Below are positions 32,082 through 44,210 of a stretch of DNA of 64,000 nt, one piece after another. The stretch lies in the NCBI GenBank assembly GCA_963854835.1, contig OY978530.1:26798137-26862136 (forward strand), written 5' to 3'. The notes beneath the pieces are model-generated. The model did no database searches. It had not been told where the DNA came from and was given only the letters and a program-made list of their open reading frames with translations. Position numbers and translations under genes: made by a program. The DNA comes from Megamerina dolium. Its lineage: Eukaryota; Arthropoda; Insecta; Diptera; Megamerinidae. Every line of letters starts with the position of its first letter. Position 1 is the first letter of the stretch.

Positions 32082-32344
32082 CTGCTTGCTTGATTAAAAA
32101 CTATATTAAATTATCTACAATTCTAGGTATTGTATTTGGAAAAATTACTACTATCTGGACAATCCTAATAAATATATTTGAAAATGTGAGTAACTTTCGG
32201 CTTTACTGAAAAACTGTACGCCATTCGCTTGAGCGGCTAATTTTACATTTGGTTATCGGGGTTTTCGGAGTAGCTCGTTGAGTTTTTGCAGGAGAAAGAA
32301 TCTGAAATACTTTAGCAAAACAGTAATCTAATGTATATGGCCAT

Positions 32345-32492
32345 ATGCTCTCTCATTCATAACGTTTATGTTAGTATAGTAAAATAGAGTATGAGAAATT
32401 GTGTTCCGCTTTTCGTCCTCTCTCTCTCATTCATAACGTTTATGTTAGTATAGTAAAATAGAGTATGAGAAATTGTGTTCCGCTTTTCGTCC
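32345..32492 (+). repeat. Two-copy tandem duplication, 74-bp unit
   Basis: Two adjacent, essentially identical units (32345-32418 and 32419-32492) contain cattcataacgtttatgtta and end cgcttttcgtcc. There is no coding content. The region 32082-32344 to the left has no recognisable gene. Confidence 0.85.
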
Positions 32493-32619
32493 GTTCATCG
32501 CCCTCCATGCTGGCTCTTGTTTGCTCTCCTCACCTTGCACTCAAATAAGCAAAGCTGGCTCATAAGTGAAAAAGGCTCCTGGAAGCTACTTTGCCCATCA
32601 TTGCTCGAAATGATAGTAC

Positions 32620-33080
32620 GCATGCGTAGAGCTGTCGTACAGTGAGCACCGAAGAAACAATTGCTACTGTTAAGCGTAGTATTGAGGTGGACCCAAATGA
32701 GTCAATTGGCTATCGTACGACTGTATTGGAGCTGTGTGCGTCCGCCTTATACAAAATTTGATGTTAAGATCTCGATCTCCTACCTTACAAGATCCAAGTG
32801 ATGAGGCTTATTTTCAGCTCAATGGACATATCAATACGCACAATTCGCTACATTTGGAATGAAGAGAATCCACGAGATATTTACAAGGCATTGCTGAATC
32901 CATTAAAACTTACTTTTTGGTGTACTTAATGAACCAATAGAATCATTGGTAGTCTCTTCCTTAAAAATATAACGGCGGAAAGGTTACTGTCAACGGCGAT
33001 CGCTGAAGAGCAATAATTGCAGAATGTTTCGTGGCCCAATTGAATCGAATGTTGACTAAAGAGAAGACACTATTTCCCCC
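32620..33080 (+). pseudogene. Tc1/mariner-like transposase relic
   Basis: Plus-strand frames give ETIATVKRSIEVDPNESIGY (region after the N-terminal helix-turn-helix) and DLDLLPYKIQ. A deletion follows, then DISIRTIRYIWNEENPRDIY, NPLKLTFWC and IIGSLFLKNITAERL. The W-NEENP and LTFWC blocks match the family also seen at 52.6 kb and 58.9 kb. There is no intact catalytic triad and no terminal repeats. The relic lies between the palindrome and a LOA 5' region. Confidence 0.65.
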
Positions 33081-33109
33081 CATCCAGGGTGTTATACGTT
33101 TCCGTATCT

Positions 33110-33536
33110 ACTGGATAGTTTGCAGCAGAGGGGCTATACTGGCTGTATTTTAACGGAGCCTCTCTGATACCTGTCCGCTTTAGGGAGTAAATATTGCCTC
33201 GTACAATTCCGAAAACCCCAAAAAACCTCCCTTCAGGGTAGGCCCACGTCCAAATCGGACACCATTGGGACTAGTCCCAAAATTGGAACTCCTTCGGAAA
33301 GCGGAGAGCGTATGATACCAAAGTCAGGCTCCTACGATGTCCTTAAAGCGCCTGCACGATGGAGCACCCCAGTTCTGGCCATCAAACCACTGCTATCGAA
33401 GAAATCAGTGCAAGTTAGCAAAGGGTCCCTGAACACCATATCAAGACCCGTTACTGTTAAGGCACTCACAAATGCTGCAACTCCTGTTTCAGCAGCCACA
33501 TCTCCTTTGGACTTAGCTCCATCAGCATCAGCTACT
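33110..33536 (+). pseudogene. LOA-type ORF1 N-terminal region
   Basis: A Ser/Thr/Pro/Lys-rich frame (33312-33569, starting MIPKSGSYDVLKAPARWSTP) resembles the low-complexity N-terminus of LOA ORF1 proteins. It is interrupted at 33537 by an RTE insertion, on whose far side (34294 onward, same strand) the host sequence resumes. The identity is inferred from context (the other arm joins LOA2 ORF1) more than from sequence motifs. Confidence 0.45.
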
Positions 33537-34293
33537 TATTTAATTACTTACTTACTTATGTGGCCATAACAACCGAATATCGACTTAGGCCGAATATAAT
33601 ATGCTTCGCCAGCCATCTCTGTTCTTCGCTAGCTGGCGCCAGTTAGAAATTCCAAGCGCCGTCAGGTTCTCCAGTACTTGGTCTTTCCACCTGAGGTTAG
33701 GTCTTCCTCTTCTGCGTCGTCCTCCAGTAGGCTCCGAATATAACACCTTCTTAGCTGGAGCGTGTTCTTCTATTCGCTCGACATGACCTAGCCAGCGCAG
33801 CCGCTGGATTTTGATGCGCTTTACTATGTCAATATCGGCATACAGCTCGTACAGCTCATGGTTGTACCTTATTCGTTACTCGCCACCAACGCAAATAGGT
33901 TCAAAGATCTTACGTAGGACTTTTCTCTCGAAAACTCCAAGCATTCGCTCATCCGAGGTGGAAATTGTCCACGCTTCAGCGCCATATGTTAGGACAGGCA
34001 TGATGAGAGACTTGTAGAGTTAAGCTTTCGTTCTTGGAGAGAGAGCTCGACTTCTCAATTGCTTACTTAGCCCAAAGTAGCACCAGTTTGCAAGAGTGAT
34101 CCTTCGCAATATCTCCAGGCTAACGTCATTACTGATGTTAATGCTGTTTCTAAAATAGACAAAGTCCCTTACTACTACAAAATCGTAGTTGTCAACAGTG
34201 ACGTGTTGTCCAAGACGCCGGAACTCTTTGTTTGTTGACACTAGATACTTCGTCTTGCCCTCGTTCACCGTAAGACCCATCCGACGCGATCAA
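33537..34293 (-). mobile_element. RTE element copy C, 5' truncated, with target duplication
   Basis: It runs on the minus strand from the late RT region (VNEGKTKYLVSTNKEF at 34280) to the 3' end (gttatggccacataag and a TAAG-rich tail at 33537-33560). It is flanked by an 11-bp duplication: catcagctact (33526-33536) and catcagctgct (34294-34304). This defines both ends of a typical truncated RTE insertion. The host is the LOA-type ORF1 region. Its upstream half is duplicated at 31261-31642. Confidence 0.9.
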
Positions 34294-34950
34294 CATCAGC
34301 TGCTGCCTTTAATTTGAGGGCTCCCGCTAAACCAATTAGCGAGTCATTCCGTAGATATCGGGAAAGCAGAGCCACATTGAGGATTCCTGAAAAGCTCGGT
34401 GGCATCCCAGCAACAGAACTCTAGGTGAGGGAAAAAGAATCTCTGGAGTAGGCAAGAAGCATTATCGCTAAACGTGATAATGTCCGTTCTTCTGGACTTG
34501 AGTCCAAAAGGCAACGCTCGCAAGAAATGCAGCTGTCCAAGCCAAAAAATGCGAAACTTCGGCTTCGGCCACTTATAGCACTCAAGCACATTCCTTCAGT
34601 GACGTGGCAAAGGACCACCTTATTCTTACCGTCATTGATAGGAACCATGAAGATGGAGCACTGCCATTTGGGCAATGGAGTCTAGTGGAGATAAGTCTCG
34701 TAAGAATATACAGGGATATCCCGACGAGGAACCCTGGCCCAGTCGTTTGTTGTAGAGATGACGTATGACATCAAGGACGCATCAAGGTAATGACCTGCGC
34801 GGTTCAGCGATCGGTAGATCTCTTTAGAGAAGCCATCACGAATATTGAAAAAACTGGCATAACGCACGCCTTACAGTCGTTCCTAGAGACCATATCCCCA
34901 ATAGACCCTGGTTGCGCGCCTGGATTCCAGCAGAGTTATTAGATCCTAAG
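33912..34950 (-). repeat. Right arm of 1,039-bp inverted duplication
   Basis: This is the inverted partner of 30604-31642. Here the RTE insertion continues uninterrupted to its 3' tail at 33537, so this arm shows the older arrangement at that edge. At 34950 the LOA ORF1 sequence stops in the middle of a codon run (cagagttattagatcctaag) and switches to palindrome-derived sequence. The junction at 34950/34951 is therefore the rearranged one. Confidence 0.9.
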
Positions 34951-35035
34951 ACTATGATGAAAAGAAATATCACATGAGTCGATAGACGAATATACGTAAA
35001 TAGGTTAGCAGTCGTAGTATCAAATGAATTAGGAT
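34951..35035 (-). repeat. Third, partial copy of the palindrome sequence
   Basis: actatgatgaaaagaaatat through gtatcaaatgaattagg is the reverse complement of 31849-31933, with one or two differences. It abuts the right duplication arm directly. Confidence 0.85.
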
Positions 35036-36925
35036 TTAAACTTCTCGCGATATGTTTTGATACCACAAGTATAAACACTGGATTGCGAAACTCTTTAAAG
35101 TTTTCCATTTGAAGTATGAGGCTAACACTAAAATTAAAGAAGTGATAACGAAATGCAATTTTCAATAAAGGTTAATATCTCCCCATAGAAAGCAGTTTTT
35201 TTTTTAAAGAAGGGAAAGGCTTAAAGTAGTGTGGGACTTCAAACCACTAAAATTTCCTCTATGTCCGATTATTTAACTAGTAGAAACGTGTATCACTTGG
35301 TCGGAAAACAAATTGAAAGAAGGGTGCTCATACATCATATTCTCCTAATTCACAGTTCCTGTCCATAATTGCATTGCAAAGTGATTTGAAATTAGCAAAT
35401 GTTATGTTACACAAAATCTTGACAAGATGGAAGTTATTCTTAACACACTCGGAATTCTAGTTTGGCAAATTTATATCCGGGTCTTTTCCATCGGTAACAG
35501 TGCGGGCTGCATCACCCACTAATCAATAACGTTCTAAATTTTGTGAATGACAGAAATTCTATAAACATTATAAAACAAATTACATGTAACAATATCATTT
35601 ACCTGGGATTGATATAACCTTATTGGTTGAGTATTGAAATTATATTAATTTGTTATCCGTGTAGAACTGAAGGCAAAGTGGCTATGTAATTTTAAATTTG
35701 TTTTAACCTATCATCGTTGTGTAGGAGAATATATTATTATATTATATATTGTACTGCTTTCAAACATTTTACATTTACGGGTAGGAATTAATACCCTCCC
35801 TGATAGCTTTTCAGCGAGCTACTATTTTCAAAAGTCGGACAATCGAAAACTGTGCTATAATAAAAAACCATATTGGCGATTGTATTCATTTTACCTGAAA
35901 CGAATTTGACTGCTTTTAATATTCGTGATATTACGTCCGTGTAATATAAAATATTTTAGGTGTGGCAACTCTGAGGCAACAGTTTCGTTATTAAACGACT
36001 ATCGTTTATTAAGAAATATTTATAAGAAATGTGCTTTACTACCTATATCTACTACTACTGCTCCTACAACATACTACTACTTTTACAATACAAAACCCAT
36101 TTAAATAAACATAAAAAATTCGACTTTTTCTTTTCTGATCTGATCTGATCTGATCTTTTCTAGTTCACAAATTTTTTCTAACTTAGTCATCCTCACTCAG
36201 GAAGAGAAAGATCTGAAGGTAGATTCATCGTTGCTTTAATAGTTCAGAACAAAACAATATATGTAACAACGGCAAGAAGTTCATTGACATATGTCAAAAT
36301 ATGAATTTTATGACAGTTTAATGATAAATTACATAGTATGGAATAGTATGGCAACACTGTCAGAAACGTTAAGAAAAAAGTTGAATTTATGCTGTAAGCA
36401 CAATACCGGTGAAGGCGAATATTCGCTGTCAAAAAACTATTCATAATTTTTTTTGTTATTTAAAATAGAAGATTTTCTTGGTTCTAAAATGTGCTTTTTA
36501 AAAAAGTGATTTTTATAGCTTTGCTCTTGTTTTTAAAATTTCGATTTGCTATATTTATCCCTTTGCGTTTTAAAAGCATTCCTTTTAAAACATGGTCACC
36601 CTATCAGCTATCTTTTTTATACTGCGTAGGAATAATATCAGTTGTTTTCGCTGCCGGTCTTATTGTGTTTAAGTGTTTGCAGGGCGAACATTTGACATCG
36701 ACTTTTTCGTTGCTCTCTTGATTGCCATTGTGAGAAAAACAACCACAGGGAAGAAAAGTTCTGAACTCGAACGATGAATCTGCCTTTTATGTTTTTGAAA
36801 GTTTCAGGCAATGAAGATGATGGAAGCGGGAATGTATGATCCCTTCAACGTATTTTTACTATCCTGACAACAAGTAAAACAAAACAAAATATAAAACAAG
36901 TTCATATTAATCAATTTTATAAGAT
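35036..36925. other. Long AT-rich stretch without supported genes
   Basis: No domain-bearing ORF, RNA gene or repeat pair was recognised. A short tgatc pentanucleotide array (about four units) lies at 36137-36160. The segment 35960-36110 (TTATTAA-rich, ctactactactgctcc) resembles LTR-type sequence, but no partner was found. Confidence 0.4.
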
Positions 36926-36929
36926 GGAT

Positions 36930-37790
36930 ATTCTTCTTTTGTTAGTTTGGTGACGGCTTTTCTGTAATGCTCGATTACCCTCAACAAGAATTGTCTTTGT
37001 TGTTCGTCTCTGACCGATTAATTAAACTATTCCTCTTTCTGCAATATCATTGACCACTTTCAGAGTATTCAGGATGATTTTTAGAGAATCACTGCAGTAC
37101 TCTCTTACATCATGGATCGCAAACAATTCAAAGAATGTCTTTGTTTTTTTGGTAACCAAATGGCTAATATTCTTTCCTTCGAAGTCCAGACTTTTACCCT
37201 CTAATCGTTTCAATTCCTTTTTGTTAGCAGGTTTCTAAATTTTGAATAAAAATTTCTTTAACTTCCTCAGTAATACGTTCATCCCAAAACGAAATTCCTA
37301 CATTTGTCTACGACAAATACCAAAGGTATCTTTTGGCAATTGCGATAGCACTTTTTCTAACATCTGCATCTGGATAATTGTTCAGAAGCTGTAGTAAATC
37401 CAGGTCATTCTTTGGATCCCATCGGAAGTAATTATCAGTCCAAACCCTAAATAAAGGAGTAAGAGTTGTAATAACTCTTTATCTTCTCTTATGTGACTTC
37501 CATCTTTAAGAACATTTTGAATGTAACTAATCATTGTAGGCGTTGTTCATATAGAAATCCTTGAACTGGAGTTTCTTCATACAACATTGTCGTATATGAC
37601 TTATTGCCAAATGTAGCCCACAGATTTTGCAACTTTCGGAATATTTGGATATCAAGACCACTGGATGGTAGATTACAACACTTCTCAAACACTCCTTTCA
37701 ATATTATTTCATGGATATGATGACGGAAAGCCAACCACAATAATGTTCGTCCGAATTCCCTTTCAATTCTGGTACATATTTATGTAAATC
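36930..37790 (-). pseudogene. Unclassified transposon-type protein, C-terminal part
   Basis: Minus-strand pieces run in order. 37790-37531 contains LLWLAFRHHIHEIILKGVFE and LPSSGLDIQIFRKLQNLW. 37500-37260 is a degraded middle (REDKEL-like). 37213-37022 reads MKRLEGKSLDFEGKNISHLV, then FELFAIHDVREYC and VVNDIAERGIV. The blocks RHHIHE, SSGxDIxIFRKLQ and NDxAERG remind me of large repetitive proteins found in many copies in hydra and arthropod genomes. I cannot name the superfamily. Several frameshifts are present. It abuts a LOA relic at about 37790. Confidence 0.5.
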
Positions 37791-40700
37791 ATTCTTAGTG
37801 ACCTTCCTGAGATTAGAACACACGTCATCAGCATACGCTTGAACATGTACAAAAATGGAACTTAATTAAAAAGAGTCTACAAAGAAGCATCAAAGAAGAG
37901 GAGAAAGTACACCTTCTTGAGGGCATCCTTTCTCAGCCACAACCGTGACGCTATCATTGTGTTTAGCCCCTGTCATGACCAGCCTTTTGGATAGCATGGC
38001 GTAAATCCGTCGAGCAACGACTTCATCAACATCATACCTTCTGGCTGAGCAACACATGCGATTGAAGAACACTAAATGTCAACAAATCGCCCCAGAGTTA
38101 AAATACCTGCTTCCAACCCTTTCTACACCATGGTGACACAGTCGTGAAGAGCAGGTTCACAGGACCTTTCACTCTGAGAGACATCTTGCCTAACACTTAA
38201 GGGATTCCGGCTAAGTACCTCCACTCTAATGTACTTTTCAACCATGCGCACCAGACTTTTAAGCAACAATGAAGTTTATCTTATAGGCCTGAAACTTTGT
38301 GCTAAGGAGTAGTCATCCTTTCCCGTGTTAGGAAGTACCTCCCACACCTTGTGCCTATGGGCCAGACATGCAGTAAAAATCCTATTCAAGAAGTCCACCA
38401 GAATAGCTTCGCCTTTTTTCGCATAATTGAATGTACGCCTTTGGGTCCTGGGAACTTGAAGTCACTGAATGAAGAAAAGGCAAATTTTATCGTTTTGTCA
38501 GTAACTATCCTTCCCACTATAAAGCAACCGGGTTTAAAGTGCCCGATTTAGAAGCTTCCTGGGTTTCTTACGAAACTTCGAAAGTTCGGCATTCTACCAA
38601 GGGACCTTTTCTGCTTCTCCGTTATGGACACACGAGTTCATAACAATCAATTAAGACTTGCTCTAAAGGCCTAGGGTCTTTCTCAATAGATTTTGTGATC
38701 CGGAGCTTAGAAACGACGTTAATTCCCTTTTCGAGAAGACTGTAATATCATGTCCAATCCGTTCTACGAGGGTTCCGACCTGCAGGAACCAGATCAAGTT
38801 CAACCGCAAGCCGAAACTCTATATAACGGTGGTCCGACAAGGAGTCATAACCTAGGGCTAGCCAACCACTTATCTTGTCTGTTATCAAGCTATTTGATAT
38901 AGTCAGATCTATAAATTTCTGTCTCCTAGTTACAAAAGTCGGGCTGTTGCCAACATCTATGACTAGTCCTTGAGACAAGTAAGTGGTTACAGAGATTTAG
39001 TTACCTTGAAGTGTTCTATGAATTTACATCACATCCCACTTTTATTACTGAATTGTTGGATTCCGTAAATAGCACCACGTCTACCAATTCTTTGGGTTGA
39101 GGTGGCGCTAAGGCATCATGTGGTAAGTAAGCCGAAACCACTGCAGTTTCAACTATACTTCCCATATTGCGGTATTTTATTTTGACTGCAACTACGTCCT
39201 GACAATGAAACTGCCTCAAGACCGTGCAGTCAACCACATGCGGCATTCTGATGCACGATCGTGGATGAGCCTCCCCCTCTGCATGAAGGGTGGAGCACCA
39301 TTTAATCCTGCTAAGCCGCACAATCACTTTGCATTTACCCATGGTTCTTGTATTAGAATTATTTGAGGATTTTTCTGCAGTTTAGCATGCCGACTGCATA
39401 TTAGGGCAATAGCCGATTTGTTGTGTTGCAAACTAATTTGCGAGAAAGTAATGCTGAATGATGAATTGGTCATAGATAGGAATTACTTATTTTTCGCATT
39501 GCCTTCATCCGAATCAAGAGGCGTAACAAGTACGAGTCCTAGGCCCAGATGAAGACGGGTACACACCAATCACCAGGCGAGAAGCGTTCCCGCATCTAGG
39601 GTCCGTTCCCGCTTTGACGTATTGATACGTTATCCAGTAGGTCGTATCAAGCCGCACGTTCTGAGTTTGGATATGGGTGATTATTGAATGCGACTCCCTG
39701 GGTTGCCCCGGGATCAGCATGCTCACCCGCACCAGTCATTGAACGCGGTTTGCCTGCCTTACGATAAACCGACGACCCTCAAAGGCTGGCATGCCAGCCA
39801 CAAGTCTTTTCAGCCACTCGAGTGAATGAGTATTGGAGCATTGCACCAGAATGATACAGTGCTCCACCCTCAACCTCTTAAAAGTAGGGGCCTCTGAGGA
39901 GTTCCCTATGGTATCCCAAACCTGGCTGTCAAAATAGTCTATCTGCGATTGACACAGAAGACCCTGCTCGCCGTTTCAATGGATCTGAACCGTTAGTGCA
40001 ATCGCAGCGGTTTGTGCACATCCACCGCTCGCGACTATTGGTTGGTCCTCACTCGACGGCAGTGGTCTACCGCTGTTGGCGTTCGAAGCCTTATCACTGA
40101 CCGCACGGGCTCCACCCAAAGAAGCAGTGGTATGAGTTACCCCACTGGATCGAGCTTTGCCCACTACTCTTTCGAGTCTGCCCGCAGACTCTTGACATTC
40201 TGGTATATTCACTCATAGCAGCTACCCCCATAGTCGCATTTCCCAACAGTCCAGATCCAGCATTTGAGGATTTCAGGTTGTTGGCTTTCCTCCTCCTTGC
40301 TTTGCTCGTTCGTGTCGGAGCGATACTTGACGCATCACCTGACAAATTCACCAGACCGGACGGATCATCGTCCGACCTGTTCTTTGTGCCAGTTTCGGGC
40401 ACAAAGGAGTAGAAGAACACAGAACCATAGGACCCGACAACGTCCACCGTGGCTATGGCTAGAGGTGTCACACTGGTGTCAGCAAAAGCTAACACCATTA
40501 CAAAATCGTGTTCCCGGATACAGTCTCCGGAGCCTTGAGAGCTTGAATACGTTTCTACCTCATTATTTTCAGCTGTCTTTGGACAAGCTTACTCCGGCAG
40601 CCGGTGCTGATGTTACGTGGCACTTTCCATACTTTCGCATGGATTAACCACAGCGCCAATGGTCCCTATCGGCCGCATCGGAAAAGAGACTGAAGGAGTA

Positions 40701-41100
40701 CCCTCAGACTCTAGACCGAGCAGGGGTTGCCTGCACCACACGGAATAGAGCCAATATTTTCCTACAATCCCCAGACCAGGCTCAGCGCTACCATCCACAG
40801 GCACCCTCGGGGACAGTACCGTGAACTACACGGTTCACCTGCATTTTACGGAACATCACCGACTCCACTATTCTTACTTTTACCTCGTTCAGCAACAGAT
40901 TCTTCTGCAAAAGAGTCACAGGAGATAAGGAGGCGCAAACTGAGAGGTAGTCCCCTTCAACCAGTAACTTGGTTATTATGGGGCCCTCTTTTCTTCTACC
41001 GCGGTCCTAACCGTCAATGAGTTTTGAACCTGCACAACCGATGCCAAGCCGACGGAGAACTGGCGGGTGGATTAACACCATGGTGGGTGTCCCGTGCAGA
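37791..41100 (-). mobile_element. LOA-clade non-LTR element, decayed (LOA3)
   Basis: A minus-strand relic with the order ORF1, EN, RT. ORF1 spans 40500-39500 and has a Ser/Arg/Lys-rich N-terminus (PTRTSKARRRKANNLKSSNA) and a C-terminal core with NVRLDTTYWITYQYVKAGTD. EN spans 39450-38750: TAVVSAYLPHDALAPPQP, VIKVGCDVNS, KFIDLTISN and DSLSDHRYIEFRL. RT spans 38560-37791: GCPQEGVLSPLL (37930) and QAYADDVCSNL (37830). RNase H and the 3' end are lost at the junction with the 36.9-37.8 kb fragment. Frameshifts are many. 5' sequence to about 41100 is tentatively included. Confidence 0.65.
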
Positions 41101-41419
41101 GATATCGCTGTTTACACTCTTCTCTAGTATGTTTTTTGGCCAATTTATACTCTTCAAGGGAGCAGCAGTTGAAAAGGATCAGTTATAGACTACTCATGTC
41201 TCGGAAATAACTGTTATCTCATAGGGATCAGATGCAGACCAGGGAGCCGCTCAATCTGAGACAGCCGCTTCTGGATTTGAAAGTACCTGTCTTATTCACA
41301 CACCTCCAGGCAGATCTCTCCAACATGGGTGACCCTGCCAGAGTACCTAAGTACTCCGTTGGCACAGCTCAGCTTTTCACAGGTGTACGCAAGCTCAACC
41401 ATCGCGACAAGATGCAGGT

Positions 41420-41885
41420 ACAAGGAAGAAGAAATAGTCAAACTGATGTCATTTATACTGACTTTAGTAAAGGATTTGACAGAATCTAAGATGGTCTAAA
41501 GAAATTAAAGGTTCATATATCACAAAAAAAAATTTCACCACATTGGCTCTACCAATACTGGAATATGCATTTGATCTCTGGAGCTCATAGTATCAATTGT
41601 AGAAAGATAAACTGGAATCAGTTCAAAAACACTTCCCACTGTTTACTTGAAAAAACTTTTTTAGGGACCCAGCGTGAAGTCTTACCCACACAGAGATCGC
41701 ATTAAGCTTTCGAACCTTTGGAAAGTCGGTAAATAATGCTAAATACTACATTTATAGTTAAACTTCTAATTGGAGATATATTTATATAAACCTTCTGAAT
41801 GAATTATCTTTTAATATACCATCAAAAGTATCACCATACTTTGTAGCTATTAAAATCGCTTGTTCAAACCTTTGTTTTTACCTGA
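41420..41885 (+). pseudogene. CR1/Jockey-like RT fragment
   Basis: Plus-strand frames read QTDVIYTDFSKGFDRI (motif A of RT, catalytic Asp) and, after a large deletion, TLALPILEYAFDLWSS, KLESVQKHFPLF and LLNELSFNIPSK. These are thumb and C-terminal blocks of CR1/Jockey-type ORF2. The palm, including YADD, is missing. It is opposite in strand to the neighbouring LOA relics. 41101-41419 is unassigned. Confidence 0.65.
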
Positions 41886-42174
41886 TAAATATATTTTTTT
41901 TGTAGCTGATAAAAATACTGAATTGTCCTCTACTCGAAAGCCGATTTTTACAGAGCATCCCGGATTGCTACTGTTATCGGTCACCGAATCGTGCCTTTAG
42001 ACGGACCCACTTTCCGCCCCTCAGTCAGATGGGCGGATAAGTGGGTGCGCTGGCGTCGTTCGAATATTTGTTCTCTTAAAACTCCAAATTATTAATCCAT
42101 AAAAATAATTTAAAAATTTTTGTATTCATATAAAAATCAAAATATACTCGAATATTTTAAATACAGTACATAAC

Positions 42175-43070
42175 CTAAACCACCTTTAGTAGCTGGGCCG
42201 CGGTTTTGTTCCCTAGTATTTCCCTGTGCCCTGGCACCCAGATTATATACGAATGTTGAACTGCTCCTACATCTTGATAAGAGATGTTCTGCAAGTACGG
42301 GCCTACTGATAAAGTCAAGTAAACTGATCCTAAAGATTTTATTTTTGCTTGGTTGTCAGCGAAAGTCTTATATCCACATGTAATATAACGATATATTGAA
42401 GCCACTTCAGAACCTAATGAATTGCCGGCACCTCAGCTTGAAAAACAGTAGTCGTCCGGCAACCGTCAAGTTTGGAGCTTTCGGTGAAGAAGTAAATTAA
42501 TACATTGAAAGGGGTGTTCCCATATTCTCAGTCCGTTATATCCATAATGTGTGAATGAAAATTATTGTCCATCTAGGATTTTGTAGTTTCATAGTCAACT
42601 GTTTGTGAAATAAATTTATATTGGTCCAGAATTGTTGTGTGTCCAATACCATTGCAGGACTATTCTGAAATTGATCTAAATCTGCTTGCCGTTTGAGCTG
42701 CTACATGTTTCCCATGTATGGATATATGAAGGGATCAAGTGTAGCAAGGTATTGAATTATTTGGTGGAGTACCCCTGTAAATCACAAAGATACAAATTTT
42801 TGTACCTTTTCCTCGGAATTTCTGTGCATGGCCCTGTCGAGCGCCATCCACTATACGGCAACCCCAGACAGTAGTATTAGTTTCACCACCACTATGTAGA
42901 GTCTCATACCCTATACTTGGTCTCATACCTCATTTTTCCTATTACTTATTTGCATGTATCCCCTGACTGATAGTGTATGTATAATGGTTTATATTTCCCG
43001 GCCTCAGTTTGTGATCAAGTTGCTTAAAATGTCAAGGGCATACTGCATGATTTCATATCATGTCGACAGA
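42175..43070 (-). pseudogene. LOA/R1-like RT thumb and RNase H relic (LOA4)
   Basis: Minus strand: RLYIVVVKLILLSGVAVWWM (thumb, near 42890) is followed after degraded sequence by RNase H. That domain starts FFTESSKLDG (42485), where the first catalytic Asp of the usual TDGSK is Glu, then FQAEVPAIH, FADNQAKIKSLGSVY and IIWVPGHREILGNK (42240). The altered first residue and the many stops show inactivity. The adjacent 41985-42070 segment is GC-richer and may be 3' UTR. Confidence 0.55.
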
Positions 43071-43770
43071 ATATATGATGCATGTTGACCGGTAATTTCA
43101 GAAAAGATTGGAGCCTGAATCCTGCAATTGGGCAAGTCTAGTTTGTACTGTCTCAGTTGCTTCAATTGCAAAGCAGAAAATCGTTAAAGTTGCTCATGAC
43201 CATTATGCAGGAACAAGGTCTAAATTCTAGGTAATATCTTCCTATCCTGAGTTTATAAAGAGGTGTAAATTAGCAGAAGCCAACCTTGAGTGGTGGAGGT
43301 TGATTTGAACAAATCTCATCTAAAAATTTAGAAGTAGCAGAGTTTTCCCTTATAGTAACGTCTACCGGAAAAATTATTTTCACCAAAAAACTTAAGTTTC
43401 CTGGCTGGACCGATTTTAAAACTTTGTAAAAAGAGTCTTACAGGGGTAATTATCTTCCATTTGAGTGATCACTTGTTCAAAACTGACTATCCGTCTTCGA
43501 GCTCTGCTCAAAATGCTACAATAAATCGGAAAATTAAAAAAGAAATTCAAATATTAATATTTAGAAAACACACCCTTAAAAGTATGATTTTCGTATTTAA
43601 ATACCCCTAGTCCATGGGCAAATTATGTTGAGGTCTCCTGACCCAATGGCTTTAAATTGGTTTTACCAAAAGACAGGGGTTGAAGAAACAATGTAAAAAT
43701 GGTGATCAATAAACTTGGGTTTAGACGGCAATGTTTTGATAAAGTTGCTTCGATGTCGATTACATTTAAA
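43071..43770. other. Unassigned spacer
   Basis: About 700 bp with no recognisable coding block, RNA gene or repeat edges. Confidence 0.3.
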
Positions 43771-43779
43771 TGCTTATAG

Positions 43780-44210
43780 GAAGACATTTTAAAGTTTCCT
43801 GAGATGGGTTATTAGCCTCTTGTCCCTTTCGGTTTTCACATCTATTACTCTTACCTCCTTACCTGCTACTCTATACACCTAGATAATCCGTCCAAATGGG
43901 CATTGCAGTACCAGCTGATTGTTTTCCTTTAAGATAATCACAGTTCCCTTTTGTATACCATTTATGCCTTTGCTATAAGTCCGTCGATTATTCCTTCCTC
44001 CAACGATCTCAAAAATTTTTTATTTATTTGAGGAACTCTTTTCTGATGAGTGTGCAGAATATCTGATGATTGTTGAGCGCTATCGTCGACGCTCGATGCC
44101 AAAGGTTCTCTAACTACAAATTTACCTGGTGTCAGTGCGTTGAGTTCACTGATGACACATGATGATAGGACTGCTTCTCGAATTAGGTTTCGAATGACTA
44201 CAAATTAGTA
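43780..44210 (-). pseudogene. BEL/Pao integrase C-terminal remnant
   Basis: Minus-strand frames read NLIREAVLSSCVISELNALT, then PGKFVVREPL, VIILKENNQLVLQCPFGRII and EVRVIDVKTERDKRLITHL. NALTPG-F...PL and the W/C-P-x-GRI...VRV-D-V-T pattern are the conserved tail of BEL/Pao integrases (DUF5641-type). Only this tail is preserved, and it is frameshifted near 43990. Confidence 0.6.

Noticed and set aside
36137..36160. tgatc pentanucleotide array
   Set aside because: Only about four units, an ordinary microsatellite without further structure.
39976..40218. Overlapping ORFs on both strands in the 40-kb region
   Set aside because: The GC-richer composition of LOA3 ORF1 gives long chance frames. 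Only the minus-strand frame carries ORF1-like blocks.
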